Positions 1 to 13,034 are shown, numbered from the stretch's first letter. The stretch is 64,000 bases of DNA from Neurospora tetraspora (GCF_033439725.1 NW_026944386.1:2790001-2854000); one strand, 5' to 3'. Made by a program: numbers and translations. Notes: a model not told the origin generated them from the sequence alone.

Positions 1-778
<778 letters not shown>

Positions 779-1472
779 GTTTTAGTCAGGAGTTGGGTTT
801 GTACACTACTGTAGATGAGTGTAAGGTGGTTAGATAGGTGGATGTTAGATGACGAGAGGGATTCATCAAGGGAAAGATAGGGGGTTTGATGTTGAGTTAG
901 TTGGATATATATACTTCTTATTACACACATTGTACTTGTACGTTTTGTACGTTTTTCGTTTCTTTTTATAAGCTGGATCACAAAAAACTTTTTGAACAAA
1001 AACGAAACCTGAGGGGAGAGAACCATTAGCTGCTGTTAGTCTGTTTGCTTGGGGCTATTATAGACTTTCTTTGTCTTGCCTTTGAATGAAGATATGAATC
1101 ATGCGAACGTCGGCTTCTATATCACAAGGTGTACGAACGGGATGCGTTAAAGTCTGTGACTGTAGAGTGTCAGCTGAATGAGTTATATACCTGCCTAAGT
1201 TCTGCCTCTGAGGCACGAGCGCGACAATCCCAATCACAACAAACTAAACGCCTTATATACGGGAACATGCTGTGTCCGTATCTATCTCTCTTACATCCAA
1301 ACAAGTTGCTATCCAAAAAAGAAAGTTCATAAAGCCGCCCAGGATATACTGTAGTCTTTTGGGCATTTTCCGAAGGTCCAGTTACACCCTTCCTTCCTTT
1401 CCGTGATATATATCCAAAATAAACCCCCCATCATCTCATCCTCATAATCATCAATCCAATCCAGTCCACAGC
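779..1472. other. Intergenic, convergent 3' regions
   Basis: This lies between the tail of the Gly/Ser-rich gene (+) and the 3' end of the ABC transporter gene (-). It holds AT-richer 3' flanking sequence and no ORF I can support. Confidence 0.6.
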
Positions 1473-3821
1473 TTACTCAGCAGTCAACTCAGCAATCCTC
1501 CTCTCCAACTCCGGCACCTGCCTCAACAACACATCCAAATCCTCCTTCTCATCCTCCAGCTCCAGCCTCCTCTCCGCATCCAGCTTCGTAAACACGTACT
1601 TCCCCTGCCCATCAAACTGCAAAATATGGGTATGATACTTCCACAAGCTACGGCGATGCGACACCGTCATGAGCGTGATCCCCAACGCCTTGGCATTATC
1701 ATACATGACCTTCTCCGTATCAAGCGTCACGCTGCTCGTGCACTCGTCCAGGATGGCATAGCGGGGCTTATGGTAGAACAGCCTGGCCATAGCGACGCGC
1801 TGCTGGAGGCCACCTGACAAAACGTCGCGCCACTCGGCCTCGGCGTCCCACCGCTCCGGGTAGAGCTCGAGCAGGTGCTCGAGATTGAGAACCTTGAGGA
1901 TAGCGAGCAGGTCAGCGTCAGTGACGCCCTTAGCGCGCATGGTGCGCAGGCCGTCCGGGTAGATGATTTGCTGGCGCAGGGACCCCCGAGAGAGGTAGGG
2001 GCGCTGCGGGATGTAGAAGATGTCGGTGAAGGGAGGCTTGTGGACGGTGCCGCCGTAGACGGGCCAGAGACCGCCGAGGATACGGAAGAGGGAGGACTTG
2101 CCGCAGCCGTTGGGGCCGACGACGAGGAGGTGGTCGCCTGCCCGGAGCTTGAAGGAGAGGGCCTTGACTAGGACGTCGCCGTTGGGGGAGATGATAGGGC
2201 TGTTTTGTGTGGAAGGGTTAGCATGGCGATGCAAATGACTTGGTACGAGGGAGGGAAAGGGGAAGTGGAACATACACATCAATGAACTCGATATCCCTGC
2301 TCTCCACCACTTTGCCTCTGCCTTTGAGCACGGCCTCGTTATCCTCGATACCCGAGCTAGACACCAGCTTCTTCTCAAAGTGTCCGTTCTGAATGTCATC
2401 CATGACCTCCAGCAGTGACGACACCCGGGATGTGTAGCCCGCCAGCTCCATGATCTCCCTGTACGAGAACATGATACGGCCAAAGGCGTCCGAAGCCGAC
2501 AGGAGCATTCTCCGGTTTGTCACGAACGTCTCGGTGCGGTCACCCATGTTCATCTGGAGCTGGCCCGGCAGCTTGACGAACACGGGAACACTGCAGAGCA
2601 TCAAGCCCAACGCACCCCAGAAGTACTTGATCACGAAATCCTCCATGAAGCTGTGATAGAAGCGCCGGCGCAAGATATAGTTGACGTGCTTGATCAAGGT
2701 GAAGTAGCCCTTGTCTAGCGTGTCCTTTTCGGCTTCGTGACCGGCGTATAGGGCGACCTCTTCGCTGTGGTCTATTAGCCTAGAGTGCTGGAAGCGGAAT
2801 TCGCCCTCTAGTCTCGCTTCTTCAGCAACATATTTGCCGAAAGGCGGTGTTAGCGCTCGCATGACGTTTGCTGAGAGTTGGACCAGCAGGGACATGAATA
2901 CAACACCCTCTCCACCGACGCTCTTGGATAGCGAGAAGGTGTAGATTGTCTAGGTATTGTAGGTTAGCCAAGGGTCTCCCATTAGTAGTAGCCAAAGACA
3001 GGGGATTGCGCACCATATCAAGGATCGGCTTGGCCAGGTTGCTGTACAGCTCAGCCAAGCTATTGGAGAACTTGGCCACATCAACCGCAATGAGCTGATC
3101 GGGGTTCTTGATCCTGTCGTCTAGCGCAGAAATACCATAGAAAGTCAACTGCGAAAGGTATTTGTCGTGGATATACTGCGTCAATCTCGTCCTATACTTT
3201 AACGACAATTCGGCTTGGTGGTATGAGAGCTGTAATGTAGTTTAGAGCATTAGCATCTCGTGTCATGCAGCAGAAACAGTCGGTACTCACCATAGAGTTC
3301 GTAAACGTAGCCGGCACCGCAATCAACATCCAATACACAATCCTCGTAATGAACTCCCTTCCATTACCCTTCACCAGCGCCTTGACAATCGCACCATCCA
3401 TAGCCGCCACCTTGAGCGAGATCAGCGTCCTCAACACCAAGAAGAAACTATGGCTGATCAACAGCCTCGTTTCCTTGCTGCGCCAGCCGGGCACGACGAT
3501 CTTGAGCAACCGCAGCAGCGAGCGGAAGAACTCGCGGTTCAGCTCCACCTTCTTCTTCTTGCCGCCCGCGGCATCGTCCGAGGTCGAGGCCGTGGTGCCC
3601 TGGCGCTCGGCGCGCTTGGCGGCGTCGCGGGCAGAGGCGGCCTTTTGCTCGGCGATGGCATGACGGACACGGTTGACGAGGGCGACGAAGAGGGTGATGT
3701 AGACGGCGCGTGAGATGCGGGTGCGGTTGTCGAGGTACATGGACGTGAGCTGGGTGATGATGCCCTTGACGGTGCGGTCCCGGAACACGGGGAGGACGGG
3801 TTTGGAGAGTGAGGGCGCCAT
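1473..3821 (-). CDS. Peroxisomal ABCD-family half-transporter (PXA1/PXA2, ALDP-like)
   Basis: Predicted to import very-long- and long-chain acyl-CoA into peroxisomes for beta-oxidation, working as a dimer of half-transporters. I join exons 3821-3291, 3229-3014, 2949-2276 and 2199-1473, giving 715 aa; all three introns (61, 64, 76 bp) have GT-AG ends and keep frame. The N-terminal half carries the ABCD transmembrane domain, with the EAA-like segment [13 protein letters not shown]. The C-terminal half has Walker [10 protein letters not shown], signature LSGGLQQR, Walker B/D-loop [13 protein letters not shown] and the H-loop region [12 protein letters not shown]. The ending LQFDGQGKY is very like human ALDP, and the final residues form a coiled coil. 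Length fits ABCD half-transporters (about 700-800 aa). Whether it is the PXA1 or PXA2 partner is not settled. It is divergent from the Pga1-like gene, with about 0.7 kb between the start codons. Confidence 0.9.
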
Positions 3822-4534
3822 GGTCGATGGTGGTGACTCTTACTATAGTTATAGTGTTGTTGTCGTCGTCTTCGTGGTCATGGAGTTGGGATCGGAGGTT
3901 TGACGATATGCTAGGTTCAGGCTTCGGTACTTGAAATCAACCTGAAACTTTGGGTCACAGGCGCCAACATGCGACAGACCAGTGTCTCTTGTTGGTGATT
4001 TGGAGCAATGCACTTAGTTCGGTGGTAAAGCTGATAGTCGCGATGCTCTAATGCGAATAATAGACAATGGTCGAGGTTGTCAGATGGCGCACTCAACCTG
4101 TCGACATGGACATGGTAATCTCCAGAGTTTCGGATGTCGTAGTCGTGAAAGTAGGAAAAGCCAAAAAGCGACTACGGATGGGCGTGGTTCTCTTCCTCGG
4201 CCTTGCGTCACGCACTTTGACTGGAATGGGCAGTCGTTCGTTGGACCGTTCGGATCGGCTCGAAATGCTGGTGTAAAGCGAGGAAGGGCAGAAAGAAGCA
4301 TGTGATCGTTCCAGCGTCAAGCATCCCGTTAGGCGTGTCAAGCATGGTGTCACTAACGCTGATCCTTGGGCCCACAGTTAGTTAAGGTGGGGTTCCACTT
4401 ATTCCGGGGTAAATTTACCCAGCCGTTCTGTGGGGTTAATCTGGGGAGACCCGACCTTGGCCATTGCAGCATCCGCAGGGCAGTTTTAGGGGGCAACATA
4501 AACAACCCATCCCCCAAGTAAACACTCACCAACT
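3822..4534. promoter_or_regulatory. Shared divergent promoter region (ABCD transporter / Pga1-like)
   Basis: 713 bp separate the two start codons. A CCTCGG hexamer lies at 4195-4200; CCTCGG is the core bound by FarA/FarB-type fatty-acid regulators in related fungi and would suit a peroxisomal acyl-CoA transporter. A single hexamer in this length is quite likely by chance. Short ORFs here look accidental. Confidence 0.35.
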
Positions 4535-5406
4535 ATGCCTCACTTCCTTCCCTCACAACTCCTCGTCCTCATCATATCCCTCCTCTGCTCTGTCGTCCTC
4601 GCCAATGTAGAAAAAACCATCTTCCTCGGCCCCTCCTCCTCCTCTCACTCGGAGGAAAATATCATAAAAGATGACCAGCAGGCACAGCGATGGCTAGACA
4701 ACAAACTCCACCACATCCACACCCTCACACCAACCCCGAATGACCGGTCTTCACTCCGGACCCGGCTAAAGCGAGTGTTTCCATCCGCCGACCACCCTCG
4801 TGGACAAGATGCATGGTTTCTTCTGGATGGCTTGACAGAGGGGCAGAGGTATGAAGTGAGGGTTTGCTGGGCTGCTACGGTATGTTTCTGTTCTGTTCCC
4901 GAGGCGGTATCAGTACCATCACTAACACACACCCACCAAAAAAGCAACCAACCAACTTCTACATGGAAACTTACACCGCCAAAGAAGTCATCATGACACC
5001 TCACCTCGCAGGATCCTTGATGGAATACTTCCCGGCAGTCTCACCACAGGCACAACATGCCACCACAAAACTGAAGGACTCCTCCAGTGGCTCATCATCA
5101 CCACCCTCCTCCTCGGCAGCGCTCCTCCTTCACATATCCGCCGCGGCGGATTATTTCACCTCCAACGCCAGTCTCATGCTGCACCCACCGCCGGTGGACG
5201 TGGACATCATCCTTGATCCTTTTCTCTTTAACGTGCTTCCTCGGTCGTTAGTGCCGACGATTGGTTGGATCGTTGTCGTTGCTGTGGCTGGATGGGCGGT
5301 TTCGAAGAGGGTGGTTTCTTTCCTGGTTGGAGAGGTCGTGTCGAGCGAAGTGGAAGCTGAGGAGGAGGCGAGTGAGGGTGTGGAGGAGAGTAAGAAGGAG
5401 AGGTGA
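4535..5406 (+). CDS. Pga1-like ER protein (GPI-mannosyltransferase II co-factor family)
   Basis: Exons 4535-4879 and 4945-5406 join across a 65-bp GT-AG intron, giving 268 aa. The product begins with a signal peptide (LLVLIISLLCSVVLA, cleavage near residue 24), then the lumenal start NVEKTIFLGP. A conserved-looking stretch YEVRVCWAAT spans the splice and continues as QPTNFYMETY. Near the C-terminus DPFLFNVLPRSLVP leads into one transmembrane helix (IGWIVVVAVAGWAV), followed by a charged cytosolic tail of Glu/Lys. This layout matches fungal Pga1, which supports the second mannosyltransferase (Gpi18) in GPI-anchor synthesis in the ER. Assignment rests on architecture and remembered motifs; another fungal type I ER protein is possible. 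Confidence 0.65.
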
Positions 5407-6410
5407 GACTAAATGAAGAGGGATAGGCTAAGAGGGCTGTTCAGGATGGGTATTGTGATAGAGATGACAGACATGATGTTTTTGAGAACATATTTGACTA
5501 CTCGTGGAAGGTATATTTGTTACAGAAAAGCCATATCCATACGAGACAGGAACGAGATTGCTGCCGTTCCCACCGCGCCTTTCATATCTTCGCCACTGTC
5601 TATCTCCTCCCCTATTTCACTCTCCTTACTCAGTACAAGACCTCGCTTATGCCCAAATGGCTGCAGATGAAACATAATCCTGTGTTGACGTTCACACATA
5701 CAAGCCAGAATCCTCCTCCCTTTCACTAAGGTACGTACAAGTACGCTGTAACCCCCAATATCGATAGTACACCCTTAGAACAGCAAGACTTGAAAGAAAT
5801 CCATATGCCCCATCGCCGCTCAGACATCAAAAACACGAGCAATCAGGCCTTGGTGCTAAGCCAGCCTGCCGACAACAATCCCCACACATCTTCAATATCA
5901 CCGCTCCCTTGTTCCCTCGAGTCACTTGGCTCCACGACTCATTCCATCTTCCAATGTATGCGATCCAGGAGTACAAACTAAAGGGGAGAATCATGTTCAC
6001 GTGCTAGTGTACGCTGTCATTGCTTCGTCGTAAATTGATTCCCCACTGCCCTATTTTGCTGCGGCATGTTTGGTGTCACCCAGAGTTGTTGGCGTACTGA
6101 TTCCGGCTCCAGGCCCAGATGTTCGACAACTTCAAAATACCTAGCTCATCCTGTTTCGTTTTCATATCCTTCTCTCAAAACGATAACTTGGTTGTAAAAA
6201 GCCTTGTTGCTCGGCTGCGTCCATTGTACCTCCATGTCTGACCATCATCCCTCTACGTCCTTGGTATCTTCATAACTGAACCTCCATATCTCATTTGTTT
6301 CGCTGGCGGTTCTTCCATTCCCCCCCAAACCTGACGTGGTTGACCTAGTGCTGACGGCTGCCTGCGACCTTCACGATCAAAGGCAGTCCATCATCATGAG
6401 GTTGGCCTTC
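5407..6410. other. Intergenic, convergent 3' regions
   Basis: The 1 kb between the stop codons of the Pga1-like gene and the WW gene holds no ORF with recognisable features. A CACGTG hexamer occurs at about 5998-6003, but it lies between two 3' ends, so a promoter role is unlikely. Confidence 0.5.
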
Positions 6411-7940
6411 CTAATAATGGTATTGCCCCTGCGGCTGCCCGCCATACTGGGGTTGCGACGTCGGCGGCGGCGCGCCGTACTGAGGCTGTTGACCATACTG
6501 ACCACTAGGCGGCTGGCCATAGGTATTAGGCGGCGGTGGGTACTGCTGCTGTTGCCCCTGGTGTCCGCCATACGGAGGCTGCTGCTGGCCATAGGGAGCT
6601 CCCTGCGGTGGTTGTCCGTATGAGGGAGTCTGCTGGTGGTAGCCTCCTGCTTGCGGCTGGCCATACGGGGCCTGGTTGTACCCATATTGCTGCTGCGGAG
6701 GCTGCCCGTACTGCCCTTGCTGTCCATATTGTCCTGGCGGTCCTCCAGCCGGGGGAGGAGCATACTGGGGCTGCTGGCCAGTCGGAGGTGAGGTGTAGGA
6801 GGGGGTGCTACCGTAGGAAGGCTGCTGGCCGTGCTGGTTTTGGCCGTAGGGGGCATGTTGGCCGGATGCGCCGTAGGAAGGGGTATTGCTGCCGCTGTGC
6901 GAGTGGTGTGACTGGTGCGATTGGGATGTAGGCCCGGCCGTCTGGTAGGTGGAGGATGAGCCACCTCCAGACGTGGCTTGCTGGTATGTCGCGGGAGGTG
7001 TCTGGCCGCTGTAGGAACCGCTTTGTCCTGAGTTGGAGTAGCCGAAGCCGGAGCTCTGATCAGGAGTTCTCTGATTAGCCTTTGCTTCTTGAAGTTACAA
7101 CAGGGTTCAGCCATTCAACTTACGGAGCTGGGCTTGTTTCCGAACAGATTACCGATGCCGCCCATAACGCCACCGAGACCACCGCCGTGGCTGCCCGAAG
7201 AGCCATGCGAAGATGACTGGTTTCCGTGATAGTTGTGTTGCTGCGACGACGAGGACGAGGACGAAGGCTTGTTGTTTCCACCGGAAGAGAACATGCCCGA
7301 GACAAGCTGGGACGCGATCTTACCACCGAGACCTCCACTGCTGTTTCCGTGTCCGCCAGAGGAGTGGCCGCCGCCGCCCGTGACACCCTGAAGCAGGGAA
7401 CCAACCAGGCCACCTGCACCACCACCACCGCTGCTGCTTCCGTGGGACTGCTTGCCTCCGCCGGCGAGGTTGCTAATGAGAGTGTTTCCGATGAAGGACT
7501 AAAATAGAGGAGATAGACTGTTAGTCACGCGCACTTCACCAACGTTCAGTAGAGAGACAAGGATGGGAGAAAGAACATACACCCAAACTTCTGTCCTGAT
7601 CAGGGCCTCCAATTCCCCTCGTACCATCCTCTCGAGGAGCAACCGGCTCTACTCTCCCATCAGGGTACTTGGCGCTCTGGCTGCCGTCTGGGTAAGTGAT
7701 GATCTCGGGTTTCCTGTCGCCGTCGCTACCGGGCACGCCGTACGGGTGTTCATGAGCGGCTCCGGGGGTGGCGCCAACGGGAGCTGGATCTGTAGGAGTC
7801 TCCCATTGTGAAACACCGGTGGAGAGCTGGACGTAGTAGTACTTCTTGGAGGCGTTATCCCATTGCGCGATCCAGCCGGCTGGGAGCGGCGGGGGCGCAA
7901 AGGTTGGGCCGTCGTTGCCGGGAGACGCAGGGCCTGCCAT
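6411..7940 (-). CDS. WW-domain protein with Gly/Ser and YGQ-rich low-complexity tail
   Basis: Exons are 7940-7581, 7498-7124 and 7079-6411 (about 467 aa). The second acceptor is uncertain: 7080 or 7071 both keep frame, giving introns of 44 or 53 bp. One WW domain lies near residues 15-48 (LPAGWIAQWD ... YYYVQ ... SQWETP) with both signature tryptophans and the aromatic core. A middle Gly/Ser/His-rich region follows, and the last 150 residues are rich in Tyr, Gly, Gln and Pro (repeats of the PYGQ/QYGQ type), a prion-like composition typical of condensate-forming or RNA-associated proteins. WW domains bind Pro-rich ligands; the partner is unknown. An in-frame upstream ATG at 8087 would add 49 basic residues; I prefer 7940 because the WW domain follows it closely. 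The larger 6377-7114 reading frame on the same strand is a shadow in another frame. Confidence 0.75.
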
Positions 7941-9207
7941 CGAGTTGACTGTTGTTTGGGATGTCGACCTTGTGGTGTCGGTTGAGGTAGGTTTGTTGAG
8001 CGGGCTTTTTTTTTTGTGGTGTTTGGGGAAGAGATTCGGAGTCAAGTCGCGAGGTGTTCGATGGAATCGTGAGATGTCGAGTTCCAAGCCGAGAGCGCCT
8101 TGGTCAGTTCGCTCCTTGGCCGTCTTTCGGTCGGATAAAACGTTTCCGGTCGCGTTCGTATTGGATCAAGAGGATAAAGAGCTAGACAGGAAGAGTTTGG
8201 CCGGAGGATAAGAATGAATAGTGGCTGAAATGGCGCGCGATGGCCTCAGACGATTGGACTGGAGTGGACGTGGACGTAATGGTGAGTTGCTGTCAGCCGA
8301 GCAACGAGCGAGTGTGAATCGATCGGCCGAACTGTTGGGCGGGGCTCCTCTTCAGGCCTCTTCAGGTGGTCCTTAACAGGTGCGATTGTCGGCCCGGTAC
8401 CTCCTTGTAAGTCCGGCCTACACGCAATGTGCCTGGGTGACTCAGGTCCTTATCTGCACAGCTCAAGCTTCTACGTCAAAGCTCAAGGAATCAAAGGAAA
8501 GTAATGTATGATATGAGACAGTGTATCTTCAGGTTGATTCCTGTTTCTGGAAGAGCAAGAATTCTACTTGCCCGGTGGACAGTCGCGGGCGATCTTGAGA
8601 ATTATAGCGGGGCACCAACCAAGACTTTTGGTGATCCAGGGTCCTGTTACACCACCGCCTCTCTTAACGCACCAAATCAAGCCCAGAGGTACACTGCCCA
8701 CGAGGCCAATATCTGGAGCCCAGCTGATCAAGGATCAATTCCATCTTCTTCAAGGTTACGCAATCTACGCAATCCCACACACACGAGATCGTCTCAGCCA
8801 CTTCGTCAACCGGTTGGTGGGTGCCGTGGCTGCCTTTTTCCATCTCGCTACACAACTATCCTGTCGTGGTCTTTGTCATGATCGGAGGCAGCCCACTAGG
8901 AATGTATGAGCGGCACGCTAACAGATCTGTCCTACAGGATCACTGAATGCTGTTGGTGACTTGGTAACTTGCAGGCCGCCATCGACACCCTCCCATCCCT
9001 AAGAACTAAGCCACTTTGCCTGGTGAACAACAGCCACATCTGACTATTTCAATGAACGACTCCTTGCTTGACCGTTGCAATGTCATAAACCATCGTTGAG
9101 CATGTGTCTAATCTGTCCAGCTCTGCAAAGTGTATCATGTCCCAAGCCAACGCTTCCCCTCCTCAAATGTGCCCATCGCTATTCTAGGTAAAAGTGTATC
9201 CTCCCGT
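7941..9207. other. Intergenic: upstream of WW gene, downstream of NUC-2-type gene
   Basis: 1.27 kb with no supported gene. Two overlapping frames at 8504-8909 have no recognisable domain and no coding-like composition. Confidence 0.5.
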
Positions 9208-12200
9208 CTATGTCCTCAAAGCCCGCAAGGTCTCCTCGATCTCCTTAGTACTCGTCCCGCTCATGGTACCGTTACTATCCCCATTGGCGCTTCCCTCAGC
9301 AGACGAGCCCTCTTCCTCGATTCGCTCCTTCTTGATGGCCTCCTCCACCTCTCTCACCCTCTCCTGGAGCTCTTTGCCATTACTGCCGCCGCCGCCACTA
9401 ACGTTGCCTCTGTCCCTGGTTAATCCCTTACGAATAGCCAGGACACTGTCGACAATGACGGCGTCGATGCCCTCCTTGACTTGTTTCTGTAGGTAGAAGG
9501 AAAGTTGATTAGCTTGATTCCGATAATGATGATGATAAAACAAAAAGAAAGGAGAAGGGGAGATAAAACTTACCTGCACCAAGCTCGGGTCATTATTCTG
9601 CGTCCCATAACTGACACAAACCAACCCGCTCTGCTTAACCACCCTCACCAACCGCGGACTATTGATCAGCGGCTCGGCGTTGCTCACAATACCCAGCAGA
9701 TTCCACCTGCTCGCAAACCGGATGGCCTCCTGCAAACTGCTCGCCCTGATATCACCGACAGGACACGTGCCCGCATCCGTCAAGAACAAAATCGGAATAT
9801 TGGGCTGCTTGAAGCTCAAACAGAGACAAATATCCGGGTTGAAGCTCGAAAAGATAATGTGCCGCTGCCCCGCCATGTCGTACACCTTCTGCAGGACCGT
9901 GTCGCAGAACGAGTTGAGCTCGACCGCATACGTGTCCATCTCGTGCTCCTCGCTCTCGTGCAGCATCGGGTACTTCATCTCGATGTTGAACCCCACGCTC
10001 TCGGGCAGCTTGCGGAACAGGTCCTCGAGCGTCGCGAAGGGCGCCTGGATGAAGTTCCCCCGGGAGTTGCCCTTGTAGCCCTTTTCCTTGAAGTCGCGCG
10101 TGTGCTTCATCCGCTCTTCCATCAGGTCTTTACCGTCTCCGGGTAGTAAATCCATCGACATGGACCGCTGGCGAGGGCCGGGGCTGTTGCTGCGGAACTT
10201 CTTCAGCTGCCTATGCTGAGCTTGTTGGGCAGCAGGTGCGTGGTGGCCGTGGTGATGGGGGTGACCCGAGCGGTAGGAGTCGGGGTTGATGTGGAGGAAT
10301 TGTTCGAGAGTGAGGGTGTGCACGGGTGCGTCGAAACCTGTCTCGCTGACGAGGAAGTCGTGGTAGATGACGGGGACGTGGTCCTTGGTGAGTTGCACGT
10401 CGAACTCGACGTATTGAGCGCCGAGGTTAGCGGCGGCAATGAACGATGGGATCGTGTTCTCGCCGAGCTGGAGGGACTTGTTGGCTACAACGTTCTTGCC
10501 GAGGCCGCGGTGGCCAATAACCATGGTAGAGTCCAGCTTCTTCCAGTATGTCTGCTGCGAGGTTACTTCCATCTTGGGGTGCGAGAAAGGAGTGATGACC
10601 AAAAAGTTGAAGTTGACTGTCCCGATAACTTCAAAGTTGCTGCCCATAATCGGCACCGAGATGTCACCTTGCAGGTTCATCCTCTTGGTGCCGACGGTGG
10701 GGCGGACACTGGAAAGGAGAGCAACACCTCGGCCGACCTTGTTCTTCTCGTTGCCCGAGTATGTCGGCACGATATCGAAGAAGAGTCTAACATTGGAGGC
10801 ATCCCTGGTGGTGAAGAGGATAGGCTCGGTAGAGATGTTCTCGTGAACAGGCAGGTCGATCATGGTCGGGTCGCCCTGCGCACCTTGGGCAGACACGACA
10901 ACCGACAGAGCCGTATCCAGCTGTGTCGTGTGGGCTTCAGCAAGCGGCACCTTGTCCAGCTTAATCGCCTCAATTCCCTTGCGCATATCCATCGAACCCA
11001 GACTGACCAGCACGAGGCTCTCATTCTTGAGGTACCTGTGGCCGAAGGTCTTGACAGGCTCAGCAGGACGCGACGTTCCGGGGGCGTTGGACCGTCTATC
11101 TCCCAGAGATGCAGCCAGGGCGTTCTCGGTCTCAGGATACGGTGTGGTCGTTGATGACTTTTCATCGTCGCCGTCGGAGCTGCTACCTCCCACATCCTCT
11201 GGGGCCTGACTATGAGCAGACAGGAGCCGTGCAATCTCGCAATGGCCTCTCAGCGCCGCATGCTCCTTCGCCGTCCAACCAGACGAATCCAATTTGTCCA
11301 CATCCGCACCGGCATCCACAAGCAGCTGGGCGACACCGAGATGGCCATCAACAGCCGCAATGTGCAGCGGGGTCCACGCAAAATTCTTCTCGGCCAACTC
11401 CAGGTTGGCCTTCTGCTGCTCCGTACCCTTGAGCAACACCCTGGCGCACTCGTCGTGGCCAAACCTGGCGGCAACGTGCAAGGCCGTCTCGCCGCTGTTG
11501 TCCTGCCAGTTGATATCGACTCCCGCATTGACCAGCAGCTCGACGATATCCTTGGAGTTGGCCTTGGTCGCGAGAGCCAGCACCGCGCTCGACTTGGAGA
11601 TGGCACGCCTCATTTCGGCTTGGTGGTCATTAACCCCCTTCCAGTTCTCTCCTTGCAGCAGCGCTTTGGTGGTCAGCGGGTGGCCGCCGATGACGCTCAA
11701 GTGCAGCGGCGCGTTTCCATCCTTGTCCTGCCATTCGGGGGCGTCGATGCCGTTCTCGACGTTGAACTGTCCCCAGTCCTGCATCTTGCGCATGATGATC
11801 TGGCAGACGACGACGAAGCCGAACTGGGCGGCATAGTGGAGCGGTATACGGCCGAATGCGTCTTTGGCAATCAGAGCCACTCTCTGGTCTGGCCTCAGAT
11901 TTTCTAGTAGGTACTTGAGCAGCTGGATCGCTTCATCGTCGTGGCCGAGGAGTTTCGACTCCTTTAGGGTCGTCCCACGCGGTGCTGACAAGGGCGATGT
12001 AGCTGGGGTGAGGTAGGGCTGCGCGTAGTGAACCCCGGTGCGCGGGAAGGGGTACGATTCGGCCTCTGGCTCACTACTGATAAGTGAAGCCGTTTTTGTG
12101 CGACCAATGTGAATGACAAGTCTGTGAATGCAGTTGCGCTCGTTGATGTCGTTGGGCTCGTCCAGTGATTTGACTTGCTTGAGAAGGAAAACGATGCAGT

Positions 12201-13034
12201 CTCTGGAACGGGAGGAAATAGATCGCTGGAGTAGGTTAAGCAGCAAGGGCTGTTGTGACGGTGATGGGCCCTCGGAGTCCGCTAGATTTCCTTCCTTCAA
12301 ACCGTTTTCCAAAGCCGCGACGTCGTCTTTACGAATGGCATGCTCCAACCTGTCGAGAAGCGCACTCGGTACGTTAAGCATAGCCTTTGCAGAAGCACGG
12401 CCCAGCGAGAGTGTCGATCTCTCGGATTTGGCATCATCGATGTTCTGCGCATCTCCCAGCTTTGACAGCCACTTGTTGATCTCGGTCAAAAGGCGGCTGA
12501 TGGCGGTATCATTGGCGAACGGTAATAGATCGACCTTTGTGGAAATGTAGTTGTGCTGGGTGCTTGTTGTGTTGGGGACCTTCTTGTCCAGCTTCTTTGT
12601 GATTTTGACAAACCCACGACGGTTGATTTCGCCGAACCATTGCAGCTTCCGAAACTGACTTCGCAGCTCGAGAAGGGCTCCCATTAGCTCCTCAACCTCG
12701 TCATCATCGAGGTTGGCGACAATCTCGGGGGTCCCGCCATAGCGATCCTGCAGCACCTTAAGCCGCCGGTAGGCCTCGGCATACTTCTTGTTGTAGAAAG
12801 AGTCGACGTCTTCAAGGTTTCGGTCCAAGGCGAAGAAGAACTCTGCCAAATCTACCGGCTCTCCATTCTTGGCCGCTTCTTGCGCAGAGTTGATCAGCTT
12901 CTTTAGGCCTTTGTAGTTGATGTAGAAGGCTGCCCACTCGGGGACCTGGTTACGTGGGAGACTGTCGAACCGTTAGCTTGTAGTGCAAAGAGCTTTAGGG
13001 GTTTTAGGCTTGCATACTTTCTGCCAAACTTCAT
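9208..13034 (-). CDS. nuc-2: NUC-2/Pho81-type SPX-ankyrin-GDPD phosphate regulator
   Basis: Exons 13034-13018 (17 nt), 12961-9574 and 9486-9208 give 1227 aa. Without the first tiny exon the SPX start would be missing: joined, it reads MKFGRNLPRNQVPEWAA. Domains: SPX at residues 1 to about 150 (basic helix KITKKLDKK, inositol-pyrophosphate binding); ankyrin repeats at about 365-590 (GRIPLHYAAQFGF, GETALHVAARFGHDE, WTPLHIAAVDGHLGVAQLL); and glycerophosphodiester phosphodiesterase from about residue 815, with HRGLGKN, GENTIPSF, EFDVQLTKD and YHDF all present. In Neurospora NUC-2 this architecture senses phosphate and inhibits the PREG-PGOV cyclin-CDK, releasing NUC-1. The same architecture is shared by GDE1-type glycerophosphocholine hydrolases, so the symbol is less sure than the family. 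A Pho80-class cyclin gene 30 kb away, and the reported linkage of nuc-2 and preg, favour nuc-2. Confidence 0.85.

Noticed and set aside
5998-6003. CACGTG hexamer as a PHO-box
   Set aside because: It lies between two convergent 3' ends, not in a promoter.
6377-7114. 245-codon minus-strand frame overlapping the WW gene tail
   Set aside because: It is a different frame from the one giving YGQ repeats; splicing in frame with the WW exon selects the YGQ frame.
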